Shown: positions 1 through 8,050 of the stretch, one piece after another
Position numbering within the stretch: position 1 is the stretch's first letter
Layout: each line of letters opens with the position of its first letter
NCBI RefSeq assembly: GCF_009765975.1
Contig: NZ_LMUJ01000092.1
Coordinates: forward strand, 79,283-143,282
Direction of reading: 5' to 3'
DNA: 64,000 nucleotides
Source of the DNA: Acidisphaera sp. S103
Lineage (GTDB): Bacteria; Pseudomonadota; Alphaproteobacteria; Acetobacterales; Acetobacteraceae
Notes under the pieces: model-generated
Seen by the model: the letters and a program-made list of their open reading frames with translations, nothing else
Told to the model about the DNA's origin: nothing
The model's database searches: none
Program-made: the position numbers and the translations under genes

Positions 1-304
1 TCTGCCAGATCGCCAGCATGGTTTCCTGGGCCAGTTCCTCGGCCGCGGTGGGGTTGGATCCCGCCCGCAGCATCCAAGCCTTCACCCGTGGGCCGAACCA
101 GGCGAACAGGTCGGCGAAGGCCGCCCGATCGCGATGCAGGGCAATGGCCTGGATCAGGGCGGCATGGTCGGGTCCGGCGGATGTTGAGGGAGTCTCGGTC
201 ATTCCTCCCATTGCCGTTCGGCGACGAAATGGCAGCACCCGCCCCCAGTCTCCGGTTCGATCACGGCTCTGACGGCTGCGGGGCCTGGTGGCTGTTGCAT
301 TCAT
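1..304 (-). CDS. ECF RNA polymerase sigma factor, N-terminal part (runs off left edge)
   Basis: Sigma-70 family factor of the ECF type, which would direct RNA polymerase to a special promoter set. About 101 codons are visible. They cover region 2: the core-binding stretch AFADLFAWFGPRVKAW and the helix AEELAQETMLAIW that contacts the -10 element. Three in-frame starts exist: ATG at 304 with GAGGG four bases upstream, ATG at 211, and ATG at 202 abutting GGAGGA. I chose 304 for its normal Shine-Dalgarno spacing; a start at 202 would give a more typical ECF N-terminus, so the first 34 residues are uncertain. Any anti-sigma factor and region 4 lie outside the window. Confidence 0.8.
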   Translation of the reverse strand, partial: MNATATRPRSRQSRDRTGDWGRVLPFRRRTAMGGMTETPSTSAGPDHAALIQAIALHRDRAAFADLFAWFGPRVKAWMLRAGSNPTAAEELAQETMLAIWQ

Positions 305-672
305 GGACCCTCTTACGGGAGACAGGCGCGACTGGATCACATCGGTGGTGGGCGATCCAGACGCCGGACTGCCGCGTGTCAGGACGAGAGTGTAACCAAG
401 AATCGCGGCGAAATAACCGGGTCGCTTGGTGCGCACCGCCATCAGCCTTTCACCGTCATGTCGGATGCGGCGTCCAGCGGTGAGCATGGTTGGGACGGAG
501 ACGGTCTCGGTGATTGGCGGAACGGTCAAAGCACAGCATTTTACGCCACGGGACGATGCCGATCTGGACACCTTCCATGAGCTGACGCCAAGGTGGATCG
601 GATCGCGATTCACCACCAAAGATGGGTCCGAGATTCGCTGCTTCCGGGCCTGAGCCCGACTTGGGGGACACT
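305..672. other. Intergenic region between divergent sigma factor and deacetylase genes
   Basis: This stretch should hold the promoters for both flanking genes. I see no clear hairpin, operator or RNA gene. The only coding candidate is a 55-residue frame listed separately. The sequence GTAACC near 393 resembles ECF-type -35 elements, but no matching -10 stands at the usual distance, so I do not call a promoter. Confidence 0.4.
486..653 (+). CDS. Possible small hypothetical protein, 55 aa
   Basis: An open frame starting at ATG 486, with GGTGAG just upstream, and ending 19 bases before the deacetylase start. The predicted protein is soluble and mixed in charge (contains PRDDADLDTFHEL) with no domain I recognise. 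Third codon positions are mostly G or C, as in real genes here, and the gap to the next gene would suit a small operon. Against it, there is no known family and the Shine-Dalgarno is weak. It may simply be a leader. Confidence 0.25.
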   Translation: MVGTETVSVIGGTVKAQHFTPRDDADLDTFHELTPRWIGSRFTTKDGSEIRCFRA

Positions 673-1533
673 ATGAAGACCGAACAGATGCCAGAGGGCT
701 GGCCGAAGGGCCGGCCGCTGGCTGTTTCCGTCAGCGTGATGCTGGAAGGGTGGGCCGCGCCCGATGCACCAGGCATGGGGCCGATGGGCAATCTGTTGAA
801 ACCCGGCACGATCGATCTACAAGGCCGGTCATGGGCCGATTACGGCGCCAAGGTCGGTGCGTGGCGGTTGCTCGATCTGCTGGACCAGGAGGATACGAAG
901 GCGGTCTTCTATACCTCCGGCGTGGTGGCCGAGCAGTTTCCGGCGCTGCCGGGGGCGATTGCCGGACGGGGACACACTGTCGCGGCGCATGGCTGGAGCC
1001 AGGGCACCCTGCCCCCGTATCTGACGCCGGAGCAGGAAGCGGCCGATATCGCCCGGTGTGTTGCAATTCTGACGGCGACTGTTGGAGCGGCTCCGGCGGG
1101 CTGGCTGAGTCCGCGATGCACCCCGAGCGCTGCGACGTCGGGTCTGTTGGCGGCGCAGGGGTTCGCGTTCCATGCAGAGATGTTCGATTCCGATCTGCCG
1201 TATCGGATCGAGACTGCATCCGGTTCTTTGATCGGCGTGCCGTTCACGATGGAGGTGAACGACATGCCGCTTTATGTGCGTTACGGCAATGAGCCGGACG
1301 CGTTTACCCGGACGCTGACCCGGATCGTGGAAGGCTGGTCTCGGCTGGGCAGCCCGCATGCGTGTCTGGATATCACGGTGCATGCCCATGTGTTCGGGCG
1401 TCCCTATGGGGCGCTGGCATTGCTGGATTCACTGGCAGTGGTGAAGCAAAGCCCGCATTGCTGGCTGACGAACCATGCCGAACTGGCCCGGCTGTGGGCG
1501 AGCAATATTCAGAGCATGATAGCTTCAGATTGA
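673..1533 (+). CDS. Polysaccharide deacetylase family protein (NodB-like)
   Basis: Predicted carbohydrate esterase family 4 type hydrolase, 286 aa, removing N- or O-acyl groups from a polysaccharide or a related small amide. The beta-strand signature KAVFYTSGVVAEQFP, followed by GHTVAAHGWSQG with its histidines, matches the NodB fold used by deacetylases and allantoinase-like (PuuE) enzymes; DITVHAHVFGRP near the C-terminus supplies a further histidine pair. There is no signal peptide, so it is probably cytoplasmic, which favours the PuuE-like branch over a cell-wall enzyme. The ATG at 673 is preceded by GGGGGA; an upstream in-frame start at 622 has no such site. The last codons and the stop lie inside a perfect inverted repeat. 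Confidence 0.75.
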   Translation: MKTEQMPEGWPKGRPLAVSVSVMLEGWAAPDAPGMGPMGNLLKPGTIDLQGRSWADYGAKVGAWRLLDLLDQEDTKAVFYTSGVVAEQFPALPGAIAGRGHTVAAHGWSQGTLPPYLTPEQEAADIARCVAILTATVGAAPAGWLSPRCTPSAATSGLLAAQGFAFHAEMFDSDLPYRIETASGSLIGVPFTMEVNDMPLYVRYGNEPDAFTRTLTRIVEGWSRLGSPHACLDITVHAHVFGRPYGALALLDSLAVVKQSPHCWLTNHAELARLWASNIQSMIASD

Positions 1534-1549
1534 AGCTATCATGCTCTGA
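1509..1549. repeat. REP-like perfect inverted repeat 1
   Basis: Two 19-base arms (1509-1527 and 1531-1549) pair perfectly around a 3-base loop. The core arm reads AGAGCATGATAGCTTCA. The deacetylase stop codon (1531-1533) begins the right arm, so the final seven codons of that gene come from the repeat. Its ends (AGAGC..GAT / ATC..GCTCT) match the neighbouring repeat at 1562-1612. Alphaproteobacterial intergenic palindromes commonly have this design. It could also act as a bidirectional transcription stop between converging genes. Confidence 0.8.
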
Positions 1550-1561
1550 TCTGTATGTTTG

Positions 1562-1612
1562 AGAGGGCGATTCAGGTTTGAGGTTGAAGTCAACCTCAAA
1601 CGATCGCGCTCT
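1562..1612. repeat. REP-like inverted repeat 2, paired with repeat 1
   Basis: A perfect 12-base stem (GTTTGAGGTTGA at 1576-1587 with TCAACCTCAAAC at 1590-1601, 2-base loop) sits inside an outer stem formed by AGAGGGCGAT (1562-1571) and ATCGCGCTCT (1603-1612) with one mismatch. The outer ends match those of repeat 1, so the two look like one composite REP/BIME-type element. The stop codon of the converging lysophospholipase gene (1611-1613) overlaps its right edge. Confidence 0.75.
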
Positions 1613-2627
1613 AATCGTCTCCATCGTCGGGGTCTTGTTTCGCGAGCCATATCGCGGCCGCGCGCTCCGCACCGGATGGCAGTGCCACCTGGGGATCGCG
1701 GATCCATGCCAGTATGTCGCCCATCGGTGTCGCCCGGTCCTTGTCACGCAACATCAGGTGATAGCCGTTGGGGTAGAACGCCTGGATTGGGCCGGGCGGC
1801 AACGCTTGCCATATCGCGGCCGTGGCCTGGGGCGGGACGAGTTCATCGTGTCCGCCATACAGGAACAACGCGGGCGCGTGGAAATTCGGGGCGGCCGCCG
1901 ATGCCTTGTCCATCAGGTCGACAAGGCCCTTGATGGCGTCCACGCGGGTTTCGTAGATCGTCAACGGATCGGTCGACAGGCGGATCAGTGCCTGGCGATT
2001 GTCGGTGGCGGTCACCTTGACGATCCCGCCGCCGGCCACGTGCAGTCCGGGCACAATCCTGTTCGCCAGCCACAGGACGGCGCGCGTCGGCAGGTTCATC
2101 TCCTCCCGGCTCCACACCGCCGGCGCCACCAGCACGTAGCCGCTCACTTGCGGCGGATCTGGCTGGGTGGCCAGGACTATCAGGGCTGCCGCACCCATGC
2201 TTTCGCCCATCAGGAAAAGTTTGATGTGCGGGTAGCGTTGCCGGACCAATCGGATCATGACCCGAATATCGGACGTCAGGCCATCGGTTCCCGGCCACAG
2301 GCCGCGGGTTCGGGTTGCACCAAAGCCTCGGAGATCGGGCGCGATGACCGCGATCCCCGCCGCGGTGAAGTACGGCGCGGGATATTCCCAGGCGTCGCGG
2401 CTGTCGTTCATGCCATGCAGGGCCAGGACCACGGCGGTGGGGACACCATCCGGCAACCACTCCCGATACGGCAGTGCGGTGCCGTCCGGCATGACGAACA
2501 CATCGGACGTGACTGTCGGCTGCTCCACCCTGGGGCCGGGCGGCGCGATGTGGGCGACGCATCCGGCGACCAAGTTCACGGCCAGCATGGCGCCGATCAG
2601 GCGCCGGTTCACACGCGGCAGGCGCAT
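1611..2627 (-). CDS. Alpha/beta hydrolase, lysophospholipase/monoacylglycerol lipase type, lipoprotein
   Basis: Serine hydrolase of 338 aa expected to cleave acyl chains from monoglycerides or lysophospholipids. The N-terminus carries a signal sequence ending in the lipobox LVAGC, so the mature protein is probably lipid-anchored on the periplasmic side. Catalytic triad candidates are the nucleophile in GESMG, the Asp in GGHDELVP and the His in NGYHLML. The oxyanion strand LALHGMND and the motif APDLRGFG fit the lysophospholipase L2/MGL group. It converges on the deacetylase gene, with only the two hairpin repeats between them. The start at 2627 places the signal peptide at the right position. 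Confidence 0.85.
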   Translation of the reverse strand: MRLPRVNRRLIGAMLAVNLVAGCVAHIAPPGPRVEQPTVTSDVFVMPDGTALPYREWLPDGVPTAVVLALHGMNDSRDAWEYPAPYFTAAGIAVIAPDLRGFGATRTRGLWPGTDGLTSDIRVMIRLVRQRYPHIKLFLMGESMGAAALIVLATQPDPPQVSGYVLVAPAVWSREEMNLPTRAVLWLANRIVPGLHVAGGGIVKVTATDNRQALIRLSTDPLTIYETRVDAIKGLVDLMDKASAAAPNFHAPALFLYGGHDELVPPQATAAIWQALPPGPIQAFYPNGYHLMLRDKDRATPMGDILAWIRDPQVALPSGAERAAAIWLAKQDPDDGDD

Positions 2628-2813
2628 TCCAATGTCCCGAATGTTCGGCGCGTTGGTGCGTAGCAGACGGGGCGCGTCCAGGACAGCAGGTGGCGATAGT
2701 TGACCATCGCAGGGTTGCTTGGTCCTTCGCTGACCGGACAGATCATAATACGATTAAGAAATAACAAAACATCGAGAAAGACGAACCCGCCCGCGTAGCC
2801 CGCACAATCCTGT

Positions 2814-4355
2814 TCAATCCATCGCCGCGTGCGCTTCGATGGGCGCCGAAGTCAGCTTCGGGCGGCGCAGCAGAAGCAACAGCAGCAACGACGGCAGGGT
2901 CGAGATGATCATCATCCAGTAATCATCGATATAGGCGATGATCTGCGCCTGCTGGTTGACGATCTGATCTATTACCGCGGCGCCATGCACATGCATCGGG
3001 TTCCACGCGCGACTCACCGCTCCGCCGCCCTGAAGTGCCCGGTTGAACGGCGTCACCGAGGCGCCGATCGATTCGTGCAGCACCTGTGTGTTATGCGCGA
3101 GCATGGCGGAGGTCACCGAGACACCGACCGCCGCACCGATATTGCGGAACAGGCTGAACAGCGAGGCGCCGTCGGTGCGGTACTGCGGCGGCAGGGTGGC
3201 GAAGGCCAGGACCTGAAGCGGCAGGAAGACGAACCCGAGGCCGGCACCCTGCACGATGATCGTCATCACGATCGTCCACTGAGCAATGTCGGGGGTCCAG
3301 GTCGTCATCTCCCACATCGACCAGGACAGCATCAGGATGCCTGCGGCCATCAGCTTGCGCGGGTCCATCTTGTTCGACAGCCGGCCGCCGGTCATCATCG
3401 CCGTCATTGTGCCGATGCCGCGCGGCGCCATGATCAGGCCGGCCATCTCCACCGGGTAGTTGGCCAGGTTCTGCAGCCACGGCGCCATCAGGGACGAACT
3501 GGACACCAGGATGGTCCCCGTCGCGGCCATCAGCACCAACCCGGCGGTGAAATTACGGTCTTTGAACAGAAGAACCGGAATGAATGGTTTCTTCGCCGTG
3601 ATCATGTGGACGACGAACAGGTAAACGCCGAGCCCGCCCAACACGGCCTCGGCGATCACTTCGGTGGAGGTAAACCAGTCCTGGTCCTGTCCACGGTCCA
3701 GCATCATCTGCAGGCCGCCGATTCCCAGCGACAGCACGCCGAAGCCGATCCAGTCGAAGCGCAGATTGAAGTTGCCGAACGACCGCGGCATGAAGAACGC
3801 CAATCCCAGCGTCGCCAGGATGCCGAACGGCAGGTTGATGTAGAAGACATAGCGCCAGTTGTACATCTCGGTCAGGTAGCCGCCGAGAGTCGGCCCGAGG
3901 ATCGGCCCGACCATCACGCCGACGCCCCAGATCGCCATCGCCTTGCCGCGCTGTTCGGGCGGATAGATGTCCATCATCGTCGATTGCGACAACGGCACCA
4001 GTGCGGCGCCGAACATGCCCTGCAACAGGCGGAACGCCACCATCTGCGACAGTGACTGCGCGGCACCGCACATCATCGACGTGCCGGTGAAGCCGATCAG
4101 GCAGGTGATGAACAGGTATTTCCGGCCGAACCGCGACGCCAGCCAGCCGACGGGGGCCGTCATGATCGCCGCGGCGGTGATGTAGGAGGTCAGGACCCAG
4201 GTGATCTCATCATACGTCGCCGACAGGCTGCCCTGCATGTAAGGCAGCGCCACGTTGGCGATCGTCTGATCCAGCGCCTGCATCAGCGTCGCACCGACGG
4301 TACAGAGCGTGATGATCAGGCGATGCGGCACGCGTTCCTGCGGCGCGGATATCAT
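2814..4355 (-). CDS. DHA2-family MFS drug efflux transporter (EmrB-like)
   Basis: Integral membrane proton antiporter of 513 aa, the usual size for 14-helix DHA2 pumps. Recognisable features are the first-helix motif TLMQALDQTIANVALP, the loop motif GWLASRFGRKYLF, and GVMVGPILGPTLGGYL, the motif C typical of drug/proton antiporters. It begins three bases after the stop of the HlyD-like adaptor gene, so the two are cotranscribed and should form a two-component pump (inner-membrane pump plus periplasmic adaptor) that works with an outer-membrane channel encoded elsewhere. The MarR gene heading the operon suggests induction by a toxic organic compound. Confidence 0.9.
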   Translation of the reverse strand: MISAPQERVPHRLIITLCTVGATLMQALDQTIANVALPYMQGSLSATYDEITWVLTSYITAAAIMTAPVGWLASRFGRKYLFITCLIGFTGTSMMCGAAQSLSQMVAFRLLQGMFGAALVPLSQSTMMDIYPPEQRGKAMAIWGVGVMVGPILGPTLGGYLTEMYNWRYVFYINLPFGILATLGLAFFMPRSFGNFNLRFDWIGFGVLSLGIGGLQMMLDRGQDQDWFTSTEVIAEAVLGGLGVYLFVVHMITAKKPFIPVLLFKDRNFTAGLVLMAATGTILVSSSSLMAPWLQNLANYPVEMAGLIMAPRGIGTMTAMMTGGRLSNKMDPRKLMAAGILMLSWSMWEMTTWTPDIAQWTIVMTIIVQGAGLGFVFLPLQVLAFATLPPQYRTDGASLFSLFRNIGAAVGVSVTSAMLAHNTQVLHESIGASVTPFNRALQGGGAVSRAWNPMHVHGAAVIDQIVNQQAQIIAYIDDYWMMIISTLPSLLLLLLLRRPKLTSAPIEAHAAMD

Positions 4356-4358
4356 CCT

Positions 4359-5495
4359 TTAGAACAGGTCGCGCCAGCTTCGGACATGACCAGTGTCGAT
4401 GTCGGTCACGACACTCATGCCCGCCCGCAATTCCGGGTCGCCGTCCTGATGCTCGACCTTGATGCGGACCGGGATGCGCTGGACTACCTTGACCCAGTTG
4501 CCGGAGGTGTTCTGCGCCGGGAGCACGGAGAATTCCGATCCACTGTTCGGCGCGATCGCCTCCACTTCGCCCTTCCAGGTGCGGCCGGGATAGGTGTCGA
4601 CCGTTACGTCGACCGAATCGCCCGGTTTCACATAGGTCAGCTCAGTTTCCTTCGGATTGGCCTCGATCCAGACGTTGTCGGTCGAGACCAGCCCGAACGC
4701 CGCCGTCGCGGCGGACAGATACATGCCAGGCTGCACCGTTTCCACCTGGGTGACGATGCCGCTGAACGGCGCGTAGATCACGGTGTGGTCCAATTCACGC
4801 TTCGCCTCATCCACTTTGGCCTGCGCCTGCAGGTAGTCATTCATGGTTTTGACATCGACTTCGGGGTCGCCACCCAAACGGGCCAGTTGCACGGAGGCTG
4901 CAACCTTGAGGGCCGCCACCGCCTGCTTGTCCGCCATCAGCTTGAAGCGGGCGTTGTCGTAATCGGCCCGCGTCACGCCGCCGTTTTTGACCAGTCCGGC
5001 ATAGCGATCGTAATTGGCCTGGTCGGAATCCACCTCCGCCTGCCGCACATCGACATCGCGCAGCATCCGCTTGTAGTCGAGCTTCATGGCATTCAGGGTG
5101 GAGACCATGCCATCGCGATTGGCGGTCGCGCCGGCCAGCGCGATTTCGAACGGGCGGGGGTCGAGGCGCAGCAGCACATCGCCCTTTTTCACGCGCTGCC
5201 CTTCACGCACCGGCACCGACTGGACGATACCGGAGACGTCTGTGGCGATCGTCTCCTTCGCGGCGCGGACATAGGCGTCGTCGATCGACACCACGCGTCC
5301 GCCGGTCAGCCAATAGAAGCCCACACCGACGATCACCACGGCGATGCCGCCCAGCATCAGGATCGGCCGTATGATCGATCCGGCGATCCGCCGCCGGACA
5401 GGTGCCTCGGTGACGCGATCGGACACACGGGGCGCCGATCCGGGGATCGCTCCTTGGGTCATCGCCCCTTGAGAAGGCAGCGTGGCCTCGGACAT
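4359..5495 (-). CDS. HlyD/EmrA-family membrane fusion protein
   Basis: Periplasmic adaptor of 378 aa linking the inner-membrane pump to an outer-membrane channel. A cytoplasmic N-terminus of about 35 residues is followed by one transmembrane helix (IIRPILMLGGIAVVIVG). Next come a lipoyl-like half-domain (EGQRVKKGDVLLRLDP), a coiled-coil hairpin rich in Ala, Gln and Asp, the second lipoyl half (YAPFSGIVTQVETV) and a beta-barrel domain (KPGDSVDVTVDTYPG). The start codon overlaps the MarR stop in a TGATG arrangement, indicating translational coupling. Substrates are unknown. Confidence 0.9.
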   Translation of the reverse strand: MSEATLPSQGAMTQGAIPGSAPRVSDRVTEAPVRRRIAGSIIRPILMLGGIAVVIVGVGFYWLTGGRVVSIDDAYVRAAKETIATDVSGIVQSVPVREGQRVKKGDVLLRLDPRPFEIALAGATANRDGMVSTLNAMKLDYKRMLRDVDVRQAEVDSDQANYDRYAGLVKNGGVTRADYDNARFKLMADKQAVAALKVAASVQLARLGGDPEVDVKTMNDYLQAQAKVDEAKRELDHTVIYAPFSGIVTQVETVQPGMYLSAATAAFGLVSTDNVWIEANPKETELTYVKPGDSVDVTVDTYPGRTWKGEVEAIAPNSGSEFSVLPAQNTSGNWVKVVQRIPVRIKVEHQDGDPELRAGMSVVTDIDTGHVRSWRDLF

Positions 5496-5980
5496 CAGAC
5501 GGCCTCCCGAGCGTCGGTTTCGACGGGGTCGGTGCCCCGCCGGGACGCGTGACTGTCGTGGGTCAGGATCGCTTTCATCCGAATTAATGCCTCAGTCATG
5601 ATTTCTATGGACGCTTCGTCAATTCCCACCGTCACGATTCGAGTCATGTCGGCACGTTGGCGGTCGATCTCATGCAAGACGTCCCGCGCCGGTTCCAGCA
5701 GATGCAGCCGCCATATCCGCCGATCCCGTGGGTCCGGACGCCGTTCGACCATGCCGCGTGCTTCAAGACGGTCGATCAGACGGGCCACCGAGATGGGCTC
5801 GACTTCCAGTATTTCGGACAATTCTTTCTGGGAAATGCCCGGCTGGCGTTCCAGCCAGATCAGGATAGCCCATTGCGCCCGGGTCATGCCATGCTGGCGC
5901 GCACGCTTATCCGCGTCCACGCGGAGAAGACGGGCGACGTCGTTCATCAGAAACAGCAGATCGCGATGAAATTCATCCAA
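5495..5980 (-). CDS. MarR-family transcriptional regulator
   Basis: Winged-helix repressor of 161 aa, heading the efflux operon. The core MTRAQWAILIWLERQPGI, the recognition helix ISVARLIDRLEARGMVER and the wing PDPRDRRIW are classic MarR. The frame begins with TTG at 5980, supported by AAAGGA seven bases upstream; no suitable in-frame ATG lies nearby. An inverted repeat 24-43 bases upstream of the start is a likely operator, so it probably represses its own operon and may also affect the divergent crcB. The ligand is presumably a substrate of the pump. Confidence 0.9.
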   Translation of the reverse strand: MDEFHRDLLFLMNDVARLLRVDADKRARQHGMTRAQWAILIWLERQPGISQKELSEILEVEPISVARLIDRLEARGMVERRPDPRDRRIWRLHLLEPARDVLHEIDRQRADMTRIVTVGIDEASIEIMTEALIRMKAILTHDSHASRRGTDPVETDAREAV

Positions 5981-6003
5981 TGACGCATCCTTTGGTTGCG
6001 CTG

Positions 6004-6023
6004 ATCATAAGTGGCGTTATCAT
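6004..6023. promoter_or_regulatory. Putative MarR operator
   Basis: ATCATAA, a 6-base spacer, then TTATCAT: two 7-base arms that are inverted repeats with one mismatch. Length, AT-rich arms and position between the MarR gene and divergent crcB fit a dimeric MarR binding site. This is inference from sequence symmetry only. Confidence 0.5.
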
Positions 6024-6098
6024 ATATATGCCAGTTTTGTTGCCATGCGTCGAGCGCAAGGCCGCTATCCACCGGCAGAGCAACGTTAAGGTTTGAGT

Positions 6099-6476
6099 AT
6101 GGGCGCATGGATCGCGGTCGCTGTCGGCGGCGCAATGGGCAGTGTGGCGCGGTTTTGGCTGACTGGCGCGATGACCGCGTTGACCGGGCCTCGGTTCCCC
6201 TGGGGCACGCTGCTAATCAACGTGCTGGGGTCGTTGGTCATCGGATTGGTCGCCGGGCTTACACTGACTCCGGCGCGCGTTGCGATGCATCCGGACATCC
6301 GCATCTTCCTGATGACCGGCGTATGCGGCGGATTCACCACGTTTTCCGCATTCAGTCTGCAAACGCTGGACCTGCTGCAAACCGGCGATGTCGGCCCGGC
6401 CTTTGGCTATGCCATCAGTTCCGTCGTGCTGTGTGTCATCGCCACCTATTGCGGCTGGATGCTTGGACGCCTCTGA
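6099..6476 (+). CDS. crcB: Fluoride efflux channel CrcB/Fluc
   Basis: Small four-helix membrane protein of 125 aa that forms dual-topology dimeric channels and lets fluoride leave the cytoplasm. Diagnostic stretches are GGAMGSVARFW, PWGTLLINVLGSLVIGL with the pore Asn, and GGFTTFSAFSLQ, which supplies the phenylalanines lining the pore and the central sodium-site region. ATG 6099 has AAGG seven bases upstream; a TTG two codons earlier is less likely. It is transcribed away from the MarR-efflux operon. I looked for a fluoride riboswitch in front of it and did not see one. Confidence 0.9.
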   Translation: MGAWIAVAVGGAMGSVARFWLTGAMTALTGPRFPWGTLLINVLGSLVIGLVAGLTLTPARVAMHPDIRIFLMTGVCGGFTTFSAFSLQTLDLLQTGDVGPAFGYAISSVVLCVIATYCGWMLGRL

Positions 6477-6533
6477 CGCTTTACAGCCGCGACGCGCTGC
6501 TGGCACCGTGGCGGTGCAACATAGGGGGACGGC

Positions 6534-7751
6534 ATGGACCTGATCATACGCGATGCGCGCCTGTTCGATGGGTCCGCGGTCGATATCGGCGTCGCTGGCG
6601 GAAAAATCGTGGCCATCGAGGCGGGATTGGCCGCTTCCGCACCGGCGTATGATGCAGCCGGTCACCTGGCCTGTGCCGGGCTCGTCGAGACCCATATCCA
6701 CCTCGACAAAAGCCGCATCATCGACCGCTGTCCGCCGGAAGACGGGCGCAATGCCAACGCCGTCCCGCGCGTCGCCGCCGTCAAGCAAAGCTTCACCGAG
6801 GAAGACGTCTATCGGCGCGCCAGCACCACGCTGGAGAACTGTATCAAGTTCGGCACGACGCGGATGCGGACGCATGTCGAACTCGACGGCGGTGTTGAAA
6901 TGCGCAGTTTCGATGCTTTGGAGAAACTGCGTCATGACTATGCCTGGGCGATCGATCTCGAGTTGTGCGTGTTCCCGCAGGAGGGGCTGACCAACAACAA
7001 GCGGTCTGACGAATTGCTGGTGGAGGCGTTGAAGCGTGGTGCGCGCGTCATCGGCGCGGCGCCCAACTACGATCCCGACAAAAGCGGGCAGATCCATCGG
7101 ATATTTGAGTTGGCCCGGGAATATGACGCCGACATCGACATGCATCTGGACTCGGGCAACAGTTCGGCGGACATGGATATCCATCTGGTTTGCGAACTGA
7201 CCAAGAAATACGGCCTGGGCGGGCGGGTCGCCGTCGGGCATGGGTGCAAGTATTCGACTTTGCCGCCGCGCGATTTGCGGGTGTTAGCCGCGGAGATCGC
7301 TGACGCGGGCGTGGCCGTCACCGTGCTGCCGGCCACCGATCTTTACATGATGGGGCGCGACCAGGACCACAGTGTCCGTCGAGGTGTCGCCGATGCCAAT
7401 GTGCTGGTGGAGAATGGCGTCAACTGCTCGATCTCATCGAATAACATTTTGAATCCGTTCACGCCGTTGGGTGACGGAAACCTGATCCGCATCGCCAACA
7501 TGCAGGCCAATGTCTGCCAGATCGGCGAGGCGGCCCGGTTGCGCGAATGTTTCGCCATGTTGACGGAGCGGTCGGCCAGGTTGATGCGGCTGAAGGATTA
7601 CGGCATCGCCGTCGGCAATCCAGCCGACATCGTGGTGTTTGATGCGGCGACTCCGGAGCAAGCGATCGCCGAAATCCGCGGTCCGCTGGTCGCGTTCAAG
7701 CGTGGCGTGCGGACGGTAACGCGGCCGCGGGCGGAGCTGCACCGGCCATGA
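6534..7751 (+). CDS. Amidohydrolase family protein, cytosine deaminase-like
   Basis: Metal-dependent hydrolase of 405 aa with a TIM-barrel amidohydrolase fold. Seen directly: the HxH metal pair in ETHIHLDKS (residues 54 and 56), a third His in DMHLDSG, a fourth in VGHGCKYS, and the C-terminal return strand GNPADIVVFDA. Where cytosine deaminase has a catalytic Asp (SDN/HDD type motif), this protein has SSNNILNPF, so chemistry may differ from pyrimidine deamination. AGGGGGA stands five bases before the ATG. The stop overlaps the next start (ATGA), so it is the first gene of a three-gene operon with DUF4387 and AtuA-type proteins. The substrate is unknown. Confidence 0.8.
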   Translation: MDLIIRDARLFDGSAVDIGVAGGKIVAIEAGLAASAPAYDAAGHLACAGLVETHIHLDKSRIIDRCPPEDGRNANAVPRVAAVKQSFTEEDVYRRASTTLENCIKFGTTRMRTHVELDGGVEMRSFDALEKLRHDYAWAIDLELCVFPQEGLTNNKRSDELLVEALKRGARVIGAAPNYDPDKSGQIHRIFELAREYDADIDMHLDSGNSSADMDIHLVCELTKKYGLGGRVAVGHGCKYSTLPPRDLRVLAAEIADAGVAVTVLPATDLYMMGRDQDHSVRRGVADANVLVENGVNCSISSNNILNPFTPLGDGNLIRIANMQANVCQIGEAARLRECFAMLTERSARLMRLKDYGIAVGNPADIVVFDAATPEQAIAEIRGPLVAFKRGVRTVTRPRAELHRP

Positions 7752-8050
7752 AACTCTCCGACATCGCGCAGGTGATCCGCAGCAAGAACGCGGGGCCTCG
7801 GCGGCTGACGCTGGATATCATGTTCGGTTCGGACGCGGATTATCAGCGAGTCGTGCAGTCGCCGGCGCTGGGGGCCGCCAATATCGGGCGGCTGTATCGG
7901 GTGCCGGCGGAGGCGGTGAAGATCATTCCCTATCCGGTCGGACGGGCGATCAAGATCGTGATGGCGCGCAGCATCATGGCGGGCGATCCGGGAGATTATG
8001 ACGTTTACGGTGCGCAACAGCACGCACCGCTGCTGGGGATCGAGATATGA
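7748..8050 (+). CDS. DUF4387 domain-containing protein
   Basis: Small protein of 100 aa matching the DUF4387 family, recognisable by LSDIAQVIRSKNAGP near the start and by the central region running from LTLDIMF to GRLYRVP. No catalytic residues are assigned in this family. It overlaps both neighbours by four bases (ATGA at each junction), so the three proteins are translationally coupled and probably made in fixed ratio. DUF4387 is usually encoded beside an AtuA/DUF1446 protein, as here, which suggests it is a small subunit or partner of that protein. Confidence 0.85.
   Translation: MKLSDIAQVIRSKNAGPRRLTLDIMFGSDADYQRVVQSPALGAANIGRLYRVPAEAVKIIPYPVGRAIKIVMARSIMAGDPGDYDVYGAQQHAPLLGIEI

Noticed and set aside
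5981-6098. Fluoride riboswitch before crcB
   Set aside because: The leader is short and I could not find the conserved pseudoknot core sequence of the crcB motif.
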